Source of the DNA: CAKSHP01 sp045636325 | GTDB taxonomy: Bacteria; Bacillota; Clostridia; UBA1381; UMGS1253 | Reading direction: 5' to 3' | Length of the DNA stretch: 64,000 nucleotides | Assembly (NCBI GenBank): GCA_045636325.1 | Contig: JAZTXH010000011.1 | Location: forward strand, 77,391 to 141,390 | Shown: positions 7,976-17,661 of the stretch, in pieces | How positions within the stretch are numbered: the stretch's first letter is position 1 | Layout: each line of letters begins with the position of its first letter | The notes under the pieces: generated by a model | What the model was told of the DNA's origin: nothing | What the model saw: only the letters and a program-made list of their open reading frames with translations | Database searches by the model: none | Made by a program: the position numbers and the translations under genes

Positions 7976-10900
7976 CTAATACATCTTTCTCAGTGCATCG
8001 TGGACTTCGTCATTTTTCATTTTATTTAAAACAGTTGGACTTTCTTCCTTTGCATTAAAACGGCACACAGCTTTATACCTGCAGTAATCACAAGGTGCCT
8101 TGCCTGAATAACTGCAGGGCGAAATATCAATTTTTCCGTTTAAAATATTTTCGCCTATTTTTTTAAGCTGAGCTTTTGTGTGCGCAAAAATTCTGTCAAA
8201 TTCATCTATTGTGGCAACCTTTGAATAAGCTGAATACCCACCGCTTTTCAAATATTCAACAGGTAGAATTTCAGACTTTGTAAAACCTGTGTTATCCATA
8301 AGTGAAATTATATCGTCATCGGCTAAAACAAGTCCATCAAGTCGCATTTTGTTTTCAATCTCACGCTTTGCCTGAGCTTCATCAATAAAGTCAGTTTTTG
8401 AAATCATAGGTTCTTTTATTTTAAAATAAAACATTGCTGCGGCTTTTCCGCCCTTTAAAGTAGCGGCGCACATATAAACCGCCAATTGCAAATCAAGACC
8501 ATGAAAAGCCTTGTCTAAATGAAATTCTTTTTCGCCTGATTTATAGTCAACCACGCGGTAGTATGTTCCGTTCGGTGTTTCGCATTTGTCAAGCCTGTCA
8601 ATAACGCCGTGAATTTTAAGCTTTCTGCCGCTGTCTAAAACAATTTCAACTGCGGGCAGCTTGCCACCCTCTGTGCCAAATTTTAATTCACATTCCACAG
8701 GCTCAAAGCTTCCGATGCAAAAATGCTTTACTAAAACAAGCGCACAGCGGCAAAGATTTTTTTCTATTCTTTCCAAAAGATAGCGGTTTGCCTTAGTGTC
8801 AGCCGCAGAGCCTTTTAAAATGTTTGCACAAAAGGCGTTTGTTATATTTGAAAGCCTTGCCTTTATTTCCTCTTCTGTAAGGATTTTAAAGTTAATTTTT
8901 TCTTCTGCACAGGTCTTTATAAACTCCTCAAGTACGTTATGCATTATAGAGCCGATATCATTAAGTCCGATTTTTAAAACCTTTCTTTCCTTTGCCTTTA
9001 AGGTGTACTCAATAAAATATGAAAACGGGCATTTTCTATAGGTTTCAAGGCGGCTTACAGAAGAATTTATGCCGCTTTTGTAGATAATGCTTAAAAGTTT
9101 ATTATCTAAAGGACCCGCAATATTTTTAAAGTTAAGCGCCTTGTCAGCCATGGCAATTTTTGCTTTGTATTCACTGTCATTTTTTAAGATATTGTAAACC
9201 TTTGTCCATATAATACTTTTTTCCCCATCGGATGCAAAGTCTGCCATAGCGGTGCAAAGATTTAAATATGCCGGATACTTTGAATTATACTGATAAGGGT
9301 ATGCCCTTTTTTTGTCAAGATTTGAATATGTGCCGAGAGCAGGAATAATCTTTCTTATTTTATCTGCCATTTCTGACTTATTTTGAGCATTTGACTCAAA
9401 ATCAGAAAGACTATAAGTTACATAGACCCTTTCGTCCGCTTTAAAAAGCGCTTTATATTCATTAACTCTGCCTGATGTTATTTTATTTTTACACGCAGGT
9501 GCAAGAGTAATACCAAGATTTAATAGCTTTTCACGCTCGGCATCGGAAATCATACCTTCCTCACCGCCTGTAAATAAAAATTCACCGGTGTTTGTGCCAA
9601 CAAGAAACATTAGTTTGCAGTCCGCTGCTCGGGCATCTGTAGCCGAGCAAAACAAAACCTCATCAACAGTTTGAGGTATAAGTGATATATATTCATTTTC
9701 AAAGCCTGATTTAAGCATATTTTTCATTTGCTTTATGCCGATTTTATCGTCACCCGCAATATCTACAAGTGAGTCTAAAACAGAAATTATTCCGTTATAT
9801 GCTTTTATAAAAAGATTTGAATAAACTATTTTGCCGTCTTTTTTAAACTCTTCTGAAAGCTCTGATATCTTTTTATCAGCTTCAAGGCTTGTCAAAAATT
9901 CAAATATGGACTTTGCCCCTTGCCTTACAGTGTTTTTAGAGCCAATGCCCTCTTTAAGCTTTATAAGGGGCGCAATAACTTTTCTTCGAATTTGGTCTGC
10001 CTGTTTGGCAAGTGTTTCCACACTTTCTGACATAAAGGAGTTTTTATATGTCCAGTCATTTTCACTAAGCCATTTTGACTTATCAATTCCTGCTTCTAAA
10101 ACATAATTTTCCAGTATATCCGTTTCTTCATCAGTTATTCCCGAAAAACCCGATTTTAAATATAAAAATACGTTTTCATAGGTAAAACCGTCTATTAAAA
10201 TATCAAATGCAGATAAAAGCATATTAGAAACCGGACTTTCCGAAACGTTTGTTTTATCTGACTTAAAATATGCAATATCATACATTTCAAAACATCTGTC
10301 AAGTGCTTTTTCATAAAGAGCAATATCACCTGCGCAAACGCAGATATCGCTTCTTTTATACCCCTCTTTGGTGCATAAATGATTAATTTCCCCTGCCACA
10401 AATTCAAGCTCGGAAAAAATGTCCGATGCTTCAAAGACATTTATATTTTCCGATTCTCCCCTGTAAGGTGTTACCTTATATTCTGTATAATTTTTTTCAA
10501 GTGCCAAAAGGTCAGGTCTTTTTTTGTGTCGCAGATTATCCTTCATATAAGTTATTTTTAAATCAAGCCCCAGCCGAAAGCACATATCTTTTATATTTTC
10601 AACGGTTTTGCTTTCATTTTCAAAAAATGTGTTTGCCTTAAACGGGGCATTATCGCCGCACAGATAAAAGCTTACGTTTTTTGCGCGCTTTAAAATAACC
10701 TCAAGCATCTTATAATGTGAGGGTAAAAAGTCAGAAAATTCATCTATAAAAATGCTTGCGTCCTTTAAATAGTCAAGCCCCGAAAGTTTTGCGGCTGCCA
10801 AGTAGATATCATCTTCAGAATCATAATAATCTTTTGAAAAAAGGCTTATGTAGCGCCTGTATATTTTTGAAATGTCTGATAGTTTATCACAAAGCATCTG

Positions 10901-11338
10901 CCCTGAAAATTGGCTCGCCACTTTGTCTATATCATCAGGTGTAACACCGTATCTTACAAGCTCGCTTATCTGGGAAAGCATTTTTTTTGAAAAGCCGAAC
11001 TTTTCGGCACTGTTTTTATAAACCGAAAGATTTTTTTGCTCTAAATAAACCGCGCGTGAAATAAGCATTGCCTTTGCAGAGGCTGAAAGACTTACAAGTC
11101 CTCCCCTACCGCTTTTTTCAAAAATTCTGCTGCAGAGCCTTTTAAATGTGATAACGCTTGCCTTGCCCTCAAAGCAAGCACCAAGCCTCCCTGCAAGAGC
11201 AGCCTCGCTTTTATGACTGAAACCGTCAGGGACGATGCAGTAGATATTATTTTCAGTTTTTGAAAGACGGGCAATTTCGTTATAACAGGCAGTGGATTTG
11301 CCACTACCGCTTCTGCCCAAAATAATGTTTACGCTCAT
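7976..11338 (-). CDS. addB: ATP-dependent nuclease subunit B
   Basis: The 1120-residue partner of AddA. It has a Walker A (GRSGSGKS, residues 8-15), an inactive helicase-like body, and a C-terminal nuclease with VVDYKSGEKEF. The iron-sulfur cluster cysteines expected for AddB are present: one in YRKCPFSYF and three in PCDYCRYKAVC near the C-terminus. I place the start at the ATG at 11338, which has AGGTG nine bases upstream and begins directly with the P-loop strand. A longer reading (to 11383) has no ribosome site. Confidence 0.96.
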   Translation of the reverse strand: MSVNIILGRSGSGKSTACYNEIARLSKTENNIYCIVPDGFSHKSEAALAGRLGACFEGKASVITFKRLCSRIFEKSGRGGLVSLSASAKAMLISRAVYLEQKNLSVYKNSAEKFGFSKKMLSQISELVRYGVTPDDIDKVASQFSGQMLCDKLSDISKIYRRYISLFSKDYYDSEDDIYLAAAKLSGLDYLKDASIFIDEFSDFLPSHYKMLEVILKRAKNVSFYLCGDNAPFKANTFFENESKTVENIKDMCFRLGLDLKITYMKDNLRHKKRPDLLALEKNYTEYKVTPYRGESENINVFEASDIFSELEFVAGEINHLCTKEGYKRSDICVCAGDIALYEKALDRCFEMYDIAYFKSDKTNVSESPVSNMLLSAFDILIDGFTYENVFLYLKSGFSGITDEETDILENYVLEAGIDKSKWLSENDWTYKNSFMSESVETLAKQADQIRRKVIAPLIKLKEGIGSKNTVRQGAKSIFEFLTSLEADKKISELSEEFKKDGKIVYSNLFIKAYNGIISVLDSLVDIAGDDKIGIKQMKNMLKSGFENEYISLIPQTVDEVLFCSATDARAADCKLMFLVGTNTGEFLFTGGEEGMISDAEREKLLNLGITLAPACKNKITSGRVNEYKALFKADERVYVTYSLSDFESNAQNKSEMADKIRKIIPALGTYSNLDKKRAYPYQYNSKYPAYLNLCTAMADFASDGEKSIIWTKVYNILKNDSEYKAKIAMADKALNFKNIAGPLDNKLLSIIYKSGINSSVSRLETYRKCPFSYFIEYTLKAKERKVLKIGLNDIGSIMHNVLEEFIKTCAEEKINFKILTEEEIKARLSNITNAFCANILKGSAADTKANRYLLERIEKNLCRCALVLVKHFCIGSFEPVECELKFGTEGGKLPAVEIVLDSGRKLKIHGVIDRLDKCETPNGTYYRVVDYKSGEKEFHLDKAFHGLDLQLAVYMCAATLKGGKAAAMFYFKIKEPMISKTDFIDEAQAKREIENKMRLDGLVLADDDIISLMDNTGFTKSEILPVEYLKSGGYSAYSKVATIDEFDRIFAHTKAQLKKIGENILNGKIDISPCSYSGKAPCDYCRYKAVCRFNAKEESPTVLNKMKNDEVHDALRKMY

Positions 11339-11449
11339 ATTTTTCACCTGCAACAAGAATAATGAATAGTGAATTTGTGTCATGATGCGCTACGATGTAG
11401 GCATCGTCTTATACAAATATTATAATATTAAATCACATCGTTGTAGGGT

Positions 11450-11485
11450 GCGGATGCCACTCGCGTGCCTCGTGGGTGCATCCGC
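11450..11485. repeat. REP-like intergenic palindrome upstream of addB
   Basis: GCGGATGC (11450-11457) and GCATCCGC (11478-11485) form the stem of a GC-rich element in the 177-base gap between lgt and addB. The same gap holds a second dyad near 11388-11405 (CTACGATGTAG) and ends in the TGCATTTTGCA-type repeat at 11516. Confidence 0.6.
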
Positions 11486-11515
11486 CACGAATTTACATCA
11501 AATTAATTTCGCCGT

Positions 11516-12304
11516 TCAATTCTGCATTTTGCACTTTGCATTTATTTTTATAAGCATTATAATTCCCAAAACAAAAATTGCAACGCTCAACAACTTTGAA
11601 AGCGGAAGCCCAAAAATTAACAAAACATATTCTGCATCCCTTAAGCCTTCAAGGAAAAACCTGCCAATGCCGTACCATATAAGGTAAAGGGCAAAAATTC
11701 TTCCATAAGCTTTATTATATTTTGAATATGTAATAAGCAATATAAAACCAATAAGCTGCCAGATTCCCTCGTATAAAAACAAAGGATGCACCGGTGGGGC
11801 AGAATTTATGCTCATGCCCCAGACGGCACTCGTATTCTTACCGTAAACCTCTGCATTAACAAAATTTCCCCATCTGCCGATTATCTGTCCTATCATAAAA
11901 GACGGAGCCGCCAAATCAAGGGCCGGCAGAATTTTTATACCTTTTATTTTCATATAAATCATACACGAAAGCACTGCAAATGTAAGACCTCCGTAAATTG
12001 AAAGACCACCATTCCATACTGCAATTGCGCCTAAAATGCCGTCTTCAAGACAGCTTGGGTCACCAATAACATAAAAAAGCCTTGCCCCTACAATAGCACT
12101 CGGCAAACCCACAAGCACAAAGTCAAGTACTGTTTCGCTCGTTATGTTATATTTTTTAGCACGGCTTAAAGCAAACAAAACCGCCAGAACTAATCCGATA
12201 CCTATTAAAAGACCGTAATAATGAATTTTTATGCCGAAAAGTGAAAATGTTTGGTTTATATCAAATTCAAGCCCAAGACCAGGAAATGCAATGTTATTTT
12301 TCAT
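11516..12304 (-). CDS. lgt: Prolipoprotein diacylglyceryl transferase
   Basis: A membrane enzyme that moves diacylglycerol from phosphatidylglycerol to the lipobox cysteine of prelipoproteins. The 262-residue protein has about seven membrane segments, the family signature GRWGNFVNAEVYG, and HPLFLYEG. The start is the ATG at 12304 with AAAGGAG upstream; an ATG ten codons earlier has no ribosome site. Its last residues, NAKCKMQN, are encoded by a dispersed TGCATTTTGCA-type repeat, so the C-terminus appears to have been overwritten or extended by the repeat. Confidence 0.95.
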   Translation of the reverse strand: MKNNIAFPGLGLEFDINQTFSLFGIKIHYYGLLIGIGLVLAVLFALSRAKKYNITSETVLDFVLVGLPSAIVGARLFYVIGDPSCLEDGILGAIAVWNGGLSIYGGLTFAVLSCMIYMKIKGIKILPALDLAAPSFMIGQIIGRWGNFVNAEVYGKNTSAVWGMSINSAPPVHPLFLYEGIWQLIGFILLITYSKYNKAYGRIFALYLIWYGIGRFFLEGLRDAEYVLLIFGLPLSKLLSVAIFVLGIIMLIKINAKCKMQN

Positions 12305-12333
12305 AGTATTCTCCTTTGGATTAATTTGTGCCA

Positions 12334-12359
12334 CAGGGGCAATCGACGAATCGCCCCTG
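12334..12359. repeat. REP-like intergenic palindrome, copy 2
   Basis: CAGGGGCAAT and ATCGCCCCTG form an imperfect stem between lgt and the M16 peptidase gene. The GAATCGCCCCT arm matches the element at 4177-4200. Confidence 0.65.
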
Positions 12360-12369
12360 CGCGTACCAT

Positions 12370-13647
12370 TTATTTTACGGGTTCAACGACAGACAACACA
12401 CTGTTTTCCTTTGTAAAATGCTTTTTAAACACATTTTCTGCATCTTCAAATGTAACAGAATCATAAATATCTTTATATTCAAAATAGTCAATGCCATTAA
12501 GTGCGCCGATTGTAATATTATAGCCAAGTGCTTCTGTTGAATTAAACATTCTTATATATCCGCCCCATACGCTTCTTTTTGCTACCTCATAGTCTTCTTT
12601 CGAAAGGGTCATATTACTTAAAAATTCCATAACTCTTTCGTAAACCTTACGAGGCTCTTTTGCCTCACCGTCTACCACTGTATAGGCGTAAATATCGCTT
12701 AATGAATACTCACAAGTAAAGCTTTCGTTTATAAGACCTTCTTCATAAAGGTTTTTATAAATAGGAGAATACTTTGAAAAAAGCATACCAGAAAGAATCT
12801 GCATAATAATTTCTTTTTTTAGCATATCTCGGCCCGTTTTGTGGTTTTCATTATCTTTAAATCCAATTGCAAACAAAGGCACTGCCACGTCAAGCTTCTG
12901 GGTTGTAAAATGCACATTTATTTCGTCAGGCTCTTGGGGGTATCTTCTTGTGATTTTACATTCTTTAGTATCTTTTTTAAGGAATTTATCAAGACACGCG
13001 GCAATTTCAGTTTCGCAAACGTCACCAGCCACAAACAAAATCATATTTGAGGGATGGTAAAATACTGAATATATATCATATAACACCTGCTCGGTAATGG
13101 TAGAAATACTCTCAGTAGTTCCTGCAATATCAATTTTTACGCTATTGTTTTGATACATCGCCTCAAGGCAGTTAAAAAACACACGCCAGTGAGGGTCATC
13201 ATCATACATTTTAATCTCCTGCCCTATTATGCCCTGCTCTTTGTGCACGCTTTTTTCACTGAACTGAGGAGTTTGCACAAAGGTCACAAGGTTTTCAAGG
13301 GCATCCGTAAAGTTTTCGGTTGAAGAAAAGTGATACGCAGTAACTGCAAAGCTTGTAAAAGCATTTGCATTAGCACCAAACTTTGAAAACTTTCCGAAAG
13401 CATCAATCCCATCGGGCATATCAAACATTTTATGCTCTAAAAAATGGGCAGTGCCATCAGGAATTTTTATTATTTTGCCATCTTTTTCAAATTCAGTGTC
13501 ACAGCTGCCGTATTTTGTGGCAAACATTGCATACTTTTTGCCATAGCCTGATTTAGGTATAATAATTATTTTCACACCGCTTTCGTGAGTTGCAGTATAG
13601 ACTGTTTCATCCAAAAAGCTTATATGTTTTTTTTCTAAATTAATCAT
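12370..13647 (-). CDS. M16 family metallopeptidase, YmfH-like
   Basis: A 425-residue pitrilysin-type protein. The inverted zinc motif HxxEH is intact (AHFLEHKMF, near residue 70), so this is the catalytic-looking member of the pair. In Bacillus subtilis the YmfF/YmfH pair takes part in the 5-aminopentanol modification of elongation factor P. The start is the ATG at 13647 behind GGGGAGGAAAG. It overlaps the end of the upstream partner by 8 bases, which indicates coupled translation. Confidence 0.9.
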   Translation of the reverse strand: MINLEKKHISFLDETVYTATHESGVKIIIIPKSGYGKKYAMFATKYGSCDTEFEKDGKIIKIPDGTAHFLEHKMFDMPDGIDAFGKFSKFGANANAFTSFAVTAYHFSSTENFTDALENLVTFVQTPQFSEKSVHKEQGIIGQEIKMYDDDPHWRVFFNCLEAMYQNNSVKIDIAGTTESISTITEQVLYDIYSVFYHPSNMILFVAGDVCETEIAACLDKFLKKDTKECKITRRYPQEPDEINVHFTTQKLDVAVPLFAIGFKDNENHKTGRDMLKKEIIMQILSGMLFSKYSPIYKNLYEEGLINESFTCEYSLSDIYAYTVVDGEAKEPRKVYERVMEFLSNMTLSKEDYEVAKRSVWGGYIRMFNSTEALGYNITIGALNGIDYFEYKDIYDSVTFEDAENVFKKHFTKENSVLSVVEPVK

Positions 13648-14929
13648 TTTTACTTTCCTCCCCGCTTGTTTTTCCTTTGAGGAAATATATACTGTCAAGC
13701 TCTGTTTTGCTTATAGCTTCTATCACAGATTCTTTTGTTACACTTTCGATTTTTCTGCAGTAATCCTCAATTGATATGCAGACACCATCAATTTTATTAT
13801 CAAGATAAAACATAATCATTCCCATCTGACTGTCAGCGGCTGAGCGTGCATTATTTATTAAATACATTACCGCTCCGCCGAACTCATCATCAGAAATTTC
13901 GCCTTTCTTTAAAAGGTCAAGCTGCAGTAGGGTTTCATCAAATGCTTTTTGATAGTTAGTCTCCTGAATACCCATACCCACAAGCATAATACCCTTTCTT
14001 CTTGTGAGGCGGCTGAATGCATAATATGCAAGGCTCAACTTTTCGCGCACATTGTTAAAAAGCTTTGAATGAACGCCGCTGCCGAAAATTGAATTTGCAA
14101 CCAACAGGCTGTAATATGCCTCATCATCAGGCGAAATTTCTGTTGTAAAACCTAGTGAAAGCTTTGCCTGATTTGCTTCAAACTCCTCAACAGTTTTTAA
14201 AACTTCTTTCCGTTTTTTGTGCATAGATGTTTTCGGATATGAAAATTTTCCCTTACGCTCTATACCTTTAAGCTGCTCTTCAAGCTCTGCTTTAAAAGAA
14301 TAAATATCTGCATTTCCGCACACAAAAATATCAATAACACTTTCGGTTATAACCTTTTTATAATGCTCATAAAGCATTTTTTCGTCAATTTTTTCGATAT
14401 CAGTTAAAACACCAAGCTCATGTATACCAAAAGCCTCACCTGCGCACATTGTTTCATAAAGGCGCCACAAGGCATAATTTTGCTTATCGTTTACAGTGGC
14501 ACTTATCATATCGTAAAGGTTTGATTTTTCGCTTTTTGTGTATTCTTTTGAAAAACCGCCGTCTTCTGTGTATGGATTAAAGATAATGTCTAACAAAAGC
14601 TTTGATGCTTCATTTAAAATTTGGCATCTGTCAGGTGAAAAAGCATCGCCTATAACGGAAAGCTCAAAATACAAAATCTGATTTTCACCGCGCTTTATAA
14701 CGTTACAGTTAAGGTTTGCCCCGAAAAGCTCTGCCATTTTCCGCTCTAACATATCAAAAGTGGGAACGCATTTACTGCCACGTTTTAAAACAAGCGGCAA
14801 AAGGGCATTAAGAGTTGCCGTTTCACGCTTTAAGGGCGTATGAATGGATACAAAAAGAGTTGTTGTTTTGAATTTTTTATCTTCAATATAATTAAGACTG
14901 ATACCGTCTGAAACATTAAAATTTATCAA
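13640..14929 (-). CDS. M16-like protein lacking the zinc motif, YmfF-like
   Basis: The 429-residue partner of the next gene. It has the M16 fold, but where HxxEH should be it reads ALLPLVLKRGS, so it is expected to be catalytically dead, like YmfF. The protein probably starts at the TTG at 14929, just before INFNVSDGISL, with AAGTGGTG upstream. An upstream ATG at 14995 gives 22 extra residues with no ribosome site. The start is the least certain part. The two proteins probably act as a heterodimer on EF-P modification. Confidence 0.86.
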   Translation of the reverse strand: MINFNVSDGISLNYIEDKKFKTTTLFVSIHTPLKRETATLNALLPLVLKRGSKCVPTFDMLERKMAELFGANLNCNVIKRGENQILYFELSVIGDAFSPDRCQILNEASKLLLDIIFNPYTEDGGFSKEYTKSEKSNLYDMISATVNDKQNYALWRLYETMCAGEAFGIHELGVLTDIEKIDEKMLYEHYKKVITESVIDIFVCGNADIYSFKAELEEQLKGIERKGKFSYPKTSMHKKRKEVLKTVEEFEANQAKLSLGFTTEISPDDEAYYSLLVANSIFGSGVHSKLFNNVREKLSLAYYAFSRLTRRKGIMLVGMGIQETNYQKAFDETLLQLDLLKKGEISDDEFGGAVMYLINNARSAADSQMGMIMFYLDNKIDGVCISIEDYCRKIESVTKESVIEAISKTELDSIYFLKGKTSGEESKND

Positions 14930-15055
14930 GATTTTCACCACTTTCAAAAAAATATTAAGTCGACAAGAGACGAACCCTATAGGCTTTTTACCCAATTTAT
15001 ATTGTATAATATTTGAAAAAAAAAGTCAATAAAAACAAGGGTTTTTTTGCATTTT

Positions 15056-15904
15056 TTATTTCCCTTCCCCAACCAGTGCAATATTTATCCCACGGGATAT
15101 AACTTCTGCCATTTGTTCACAAAGAAAATCCACATCCTTTGGCGCAACAGAAAAATTTTCACATTTCTCGCCAACCGTTTTAAAATTTTCCTCACCCGTT
15201 ATATCACATACAAGGCTGTATGCATCAACAACCGTTGGCACACCGATAACATACACAGGAACTCCCAAAAGCTCGCAATCAAGAGCCTTTCTGTTATTAC
15301 CCACACCCGCTCCCGGGGCAATGCCTGTGTTACACATCTGAATTGTTGTGCCTACACGCTCGATGCTTTTAGCCGCCAGGGCATCAATACATATAACCAT
15401 ATCAGGATTGACATTTTTTACAATGCCTGATACAATTTCACCGGTTTCCATTCCGGTTATGCCCATTACCCCCGGAGTTGATGCACACACATATGCAAGC
15501 TCGGAACCGATAAGCTCTTTTATATGGCGTGTTACCAAAATCATGTCCGTAGCGGCAGGGCCTATGGAATCAGCAGTTATTGCCCTGTTTCCAAGACCTA
15601 CCACAAGTACGCATTTACCTTTTGTATCTCCCGTAAGCAATCCCAAGCACTCCGCCACAATTTCGGAAAGCTCTTCTTCTGCATTTATATTTCGGGTAAA
15701 AAATTCAGCCGGAAACTCTACAGTGAGATAAGTTCCTTTCTTGCGGTTTATTTTTTTTTCGGCAGTTTCGTTTTTAACATTCATAACCGAAACAGTTACA
15801 TCACCTTTTTTGCTTGTGGTGATTTCAATTCCGTCAAAATCTTTTTTCTCATCCTTGCAGTAAAGCTCAACTGCCTCCATTGCCAAATCTGTTCTTATAT
15901 TCAT
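15056..15904 (-). CDS. gpr: GPR endopeptidase (germination protease)
   Basis: A protease that degrades small acid-soluble spore proteins at germination; its presence marks the organism as a spore former. The N-terminus NIRTDLAMEA is the family signature, and GLGNRAITADSIGP is the conserved core motif. At 282 residues it is shorter than the Bacillus enzyme but similar to other clostridial forms. It is single and divergent from trmL. GAAAGGAGC precedes the ATG. Sporulation-specific (sigma-G) control is expected from the family; I could not pick out a convincing sigma-G promoter. Confidence 0.93.
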   Translation of the reverse strand: MNIRTDLAMEAVELYCKDEKKDFDGIEITTSKKGDVTVSVMNVKNETAEKKINRKKGTYLTVEFPAEFFTRNINAEEELSEIVAECLGLLTGDTKGKCVLVVGLGNRAITADSIGPAATDMILVTRHIKELIGSELAYVCASTPGVMGITGMETGEIVSGIVKNVNPDMVICIDALAAKSIERVGTTIQMCNTGIAPGAGVGNNRKALDCELLGVPVYVIGVPTVVDAYSLVCDITGEENFKTVGEKCENFSVAPKDVDFLCEQMAEVISRGINIALVGEGK

Positions 15905-15976
15905 AAAAAATGCTCCTTTCAGGACTTTGTTTGGTGTTTCATAGAATATTATTTTACAGAAAATATATAAAAATAC

Positions 15977-16005
15977 TTGTTTTTATTAAATTTTAGCAGT
16001 ATAAT
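15977..16005 (+). promoter_or_regulatory. Sigma-A promoter of trmL
   Basis: TTGTTT and TATAAT are separated by 17 bases, 38 bases upstream of the trmL ATG, in the divergent gap with gpr. Confidence 0.75.
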
Positions 16006-16042
16006 TAAAAGGTGATGACTTTTTAATTAAAGGAGAAAAACG

Positions 16043-16543
16043 ATGGCATTTAACATTGTACTTTGTGAGCCTGAAATCCCGCAAAATACGGGAAATATCG
16101 CTCGCACCTGCGCGGCAACCGGGTCAAGACTTCATATTATACGCCCCATGGGCTTTGAAATTTCAGATAAATATTTAAAGCGTGCAGGCCTTGATTACTG
16201 GCATTTATTAGATATTACATATTATGATAATTTAGAAGACTTTTTTAATAAAACTGCCGGCGCAACCTGCTATTTTGCCACCACAAAGGCACCATATACC
16301 CATTCTGAGGTACAATTCAAAGACGGTGACTTTATAATGTTTGGCAAAGAAACAAAGGGGCTTGACGAAGAAATGCTTTTAAACAATCAAAAGCACTGTA
16401 TGCGTATTCCGATGATTGAGGATGCAAGAAGCTTAAACCTTTCAAATTCTGTGGCGATTGTGCTGTATGAGGCACTGCGTCAGACCGGTTATGAATCCCT
16501 TAAAACTGCCGGCAAGCTTACAAAATTCGACTGGAGAGACTAA
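16043..16543 (+). CDS. trmL: tRNA (cytidine/uridine-34 2'-O)-methyltransferase
   Basis: A SPOUT-class methyltransferase that methylates the ribose of the wobble base in tRNA-Leu species. The 166-residue single-domain protein has the family start FNIVLCEPEIPQNTGNIART, the GKETKGL loop, and the knot segment RSLNLSNSVAIVLYEALRQ that binds S-adenosylmethionine. The AAAGGAG ribosome site is clear. It has its own promoter; degV follows under another. Confidence 0.95.
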   Translation: MAFNIVLCEPEIPQNTGNIARTCAATGSRLHIIRPMGFEISDKYLKRAGLDYWHLLDITYYDNLEDFFNKTAGATCYFATTKAPYTHSEVQFKDGDFIMFGKETKGLDEEMLLNNQKHCMRIPMIEDARSLNLSNSVAIVLYEALRQTGYESLKTAGKLTKFDWRD

Positions 16544-16558
16544 ATTTTTAAAAATATC

Positions 16559-16587
16559 TTGCATTTAAAATAGTTTTATGTTAAAAT
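16559..16587 (+). promoter_or_regulatory. Sigma-A promoter of degV
   Basis: TTGCAT and TAAAAT with a 17-base spacer, 34 bases before the chosen degV start. Confidence 0.7.
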
Positions 16588-16620
16588 AAAATTATCTTGT
16601 ATTTGAGAGGTGCAGTAATT

Positions 16621-17511
16621 ATGCTTAATATTAAATTTATAACCGACTCTACATCCGATGTTCCAAAGGATTTTGCAGAAAAACACGATATTGGCGTTGT
16701 TGGCGTAAGAATTAATTTTCCCGAAGGAACCTCAGTTGCTGACTGGTATGAAATTACGCACGATGAATTTTATGATTATTTGGAAAGGACAAATAACATT
16801 CCGTCTACAGCTCAGCCTCCTATCGTTGAGATTGCGGATATGTTTGAAAAAGCTCTTGAAAACCATGATGCTATAATTTTTGTGGCAACATCATCAAACT
16901 CAAGCGGTTCATTTAACTCTGCCCGCCTTGCAAAAGAAAGCGTGCTTGAAAAAAATCCCGCGGCAAAAATTGAGATTGTTGACTCTCAGGCATTTTCACT
17001 TTTTGAAACTATTATGCTTGAGGAAGGATTAAAGCTTCAGAAAGAAGGAAAATCTTTAGAAGAAATCGTGGAAGGCATGAAAATGCGCCGCAGACTTACT
17101 GATGTTTGCGTTGTGGTAGACACACTTAAGTATCTTGAAAAGGGAGGCAGAATCAATAAGGCAAGCCTTATCGCAGGAACACTATTAGACTTAAAGCCTG
17201 TGCTTTCAGTTCGCGGCGGCACAATGGAGTCTATTGATAAATTCCGTGGAAGCAAAACAGTTATTCAGAAAATGATTAAAAAGGTAAAGACAATGGATGT
17301 TAATATGTCAGACCCGAAGTTTTCATTTGTGCATGCTCACGTTGAGCCTAAAGCGCTTGAGCTTAAGGCAGCATTTGAGGAAAGCTTTGAAAACGGCAAG
17401 TGTCATTTCTTTAATGAGCTTGGCGCAACTGTGGCTACGCATATAGGTCCCGGAACACTGGCAGTATTCTTTAATCTGAATACACCGCAAAAAATTTACG
17501 AAGAAGATTAA
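16621..17511 (+). CDS. DegV family fatty-acid-binding protein
   Basis: A 296-residue DegV/FakB-type protein that holds a single fatty acid for delivery to fatty acid kinase (FakA) and phospholipid synthesis. The N-terminal FITDSTSDVP, central STAQPP and ATSSNSSGSF, and KYLEKGGRINKA segments are characteristic. The start is the ATG at 16621 with GAGAGGTG upstream; an in-frame upstream reading is not supported. No kinase gene is nearby. It ends in a clean terminator. Confidence 0.93.
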   Translation: MLNIKFITDSTSDVPKDFAEKHDIGVVGVRINFPEGTSVADWYEITHDEFYDYLERTNNIPSTAQPPIVEIADMFEKALENHDAIIFVATSSNSSGSFNSARLAKESVLEKNPAAKIEIVDSQAFSLFETIMLEEGLKLQKEGKSLEEIVEGMKMRRRLTDVCVVVDTLKYLEKGGRINKASLIAGTLLDLKPVLSVRGGTMESIDKFRGSKTVIQKMIKKVKTMDVNMSDPKFSFVHAHVEPKALELKAAFEESFENGKCHFFNELGATVATHIGPGTLAVFFNLNTPQKIYEED

Positions 17512-17530
17512 TATTTGATACATATAAAAT

Positions 17531-17565
17531 CAGGCAATTCACAAAAAGAGTTGCCTGATTTTTTT
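17531..17565 (+). terminator. Terminator of degV
   Basis: CAGGCAA (17531-17537) pairs with TTGCCTG (17551-17557) and is followed by a 7-base T run. Confidence 0.88.
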
Positions 17566-17598
17566 GCCTTTTTAATTTATTTTATTTAATATATCCTC

Positions 17599-17627
17599 TT
17601 GCAAAATTTAAAAATCAGTGATATTAT
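17599..17627 (+). promoter_or_regulatory. Promoter of the stalk-domain protein gene
   Basis: TTGCAA and TATTAT with a 17-base spacer, 34 bases before the ATG at 17662. Confidence 0.65.
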
Positions 17628-17661
17628 AATAATACAACAAAAAAGAAAGGACAAAAAAATC

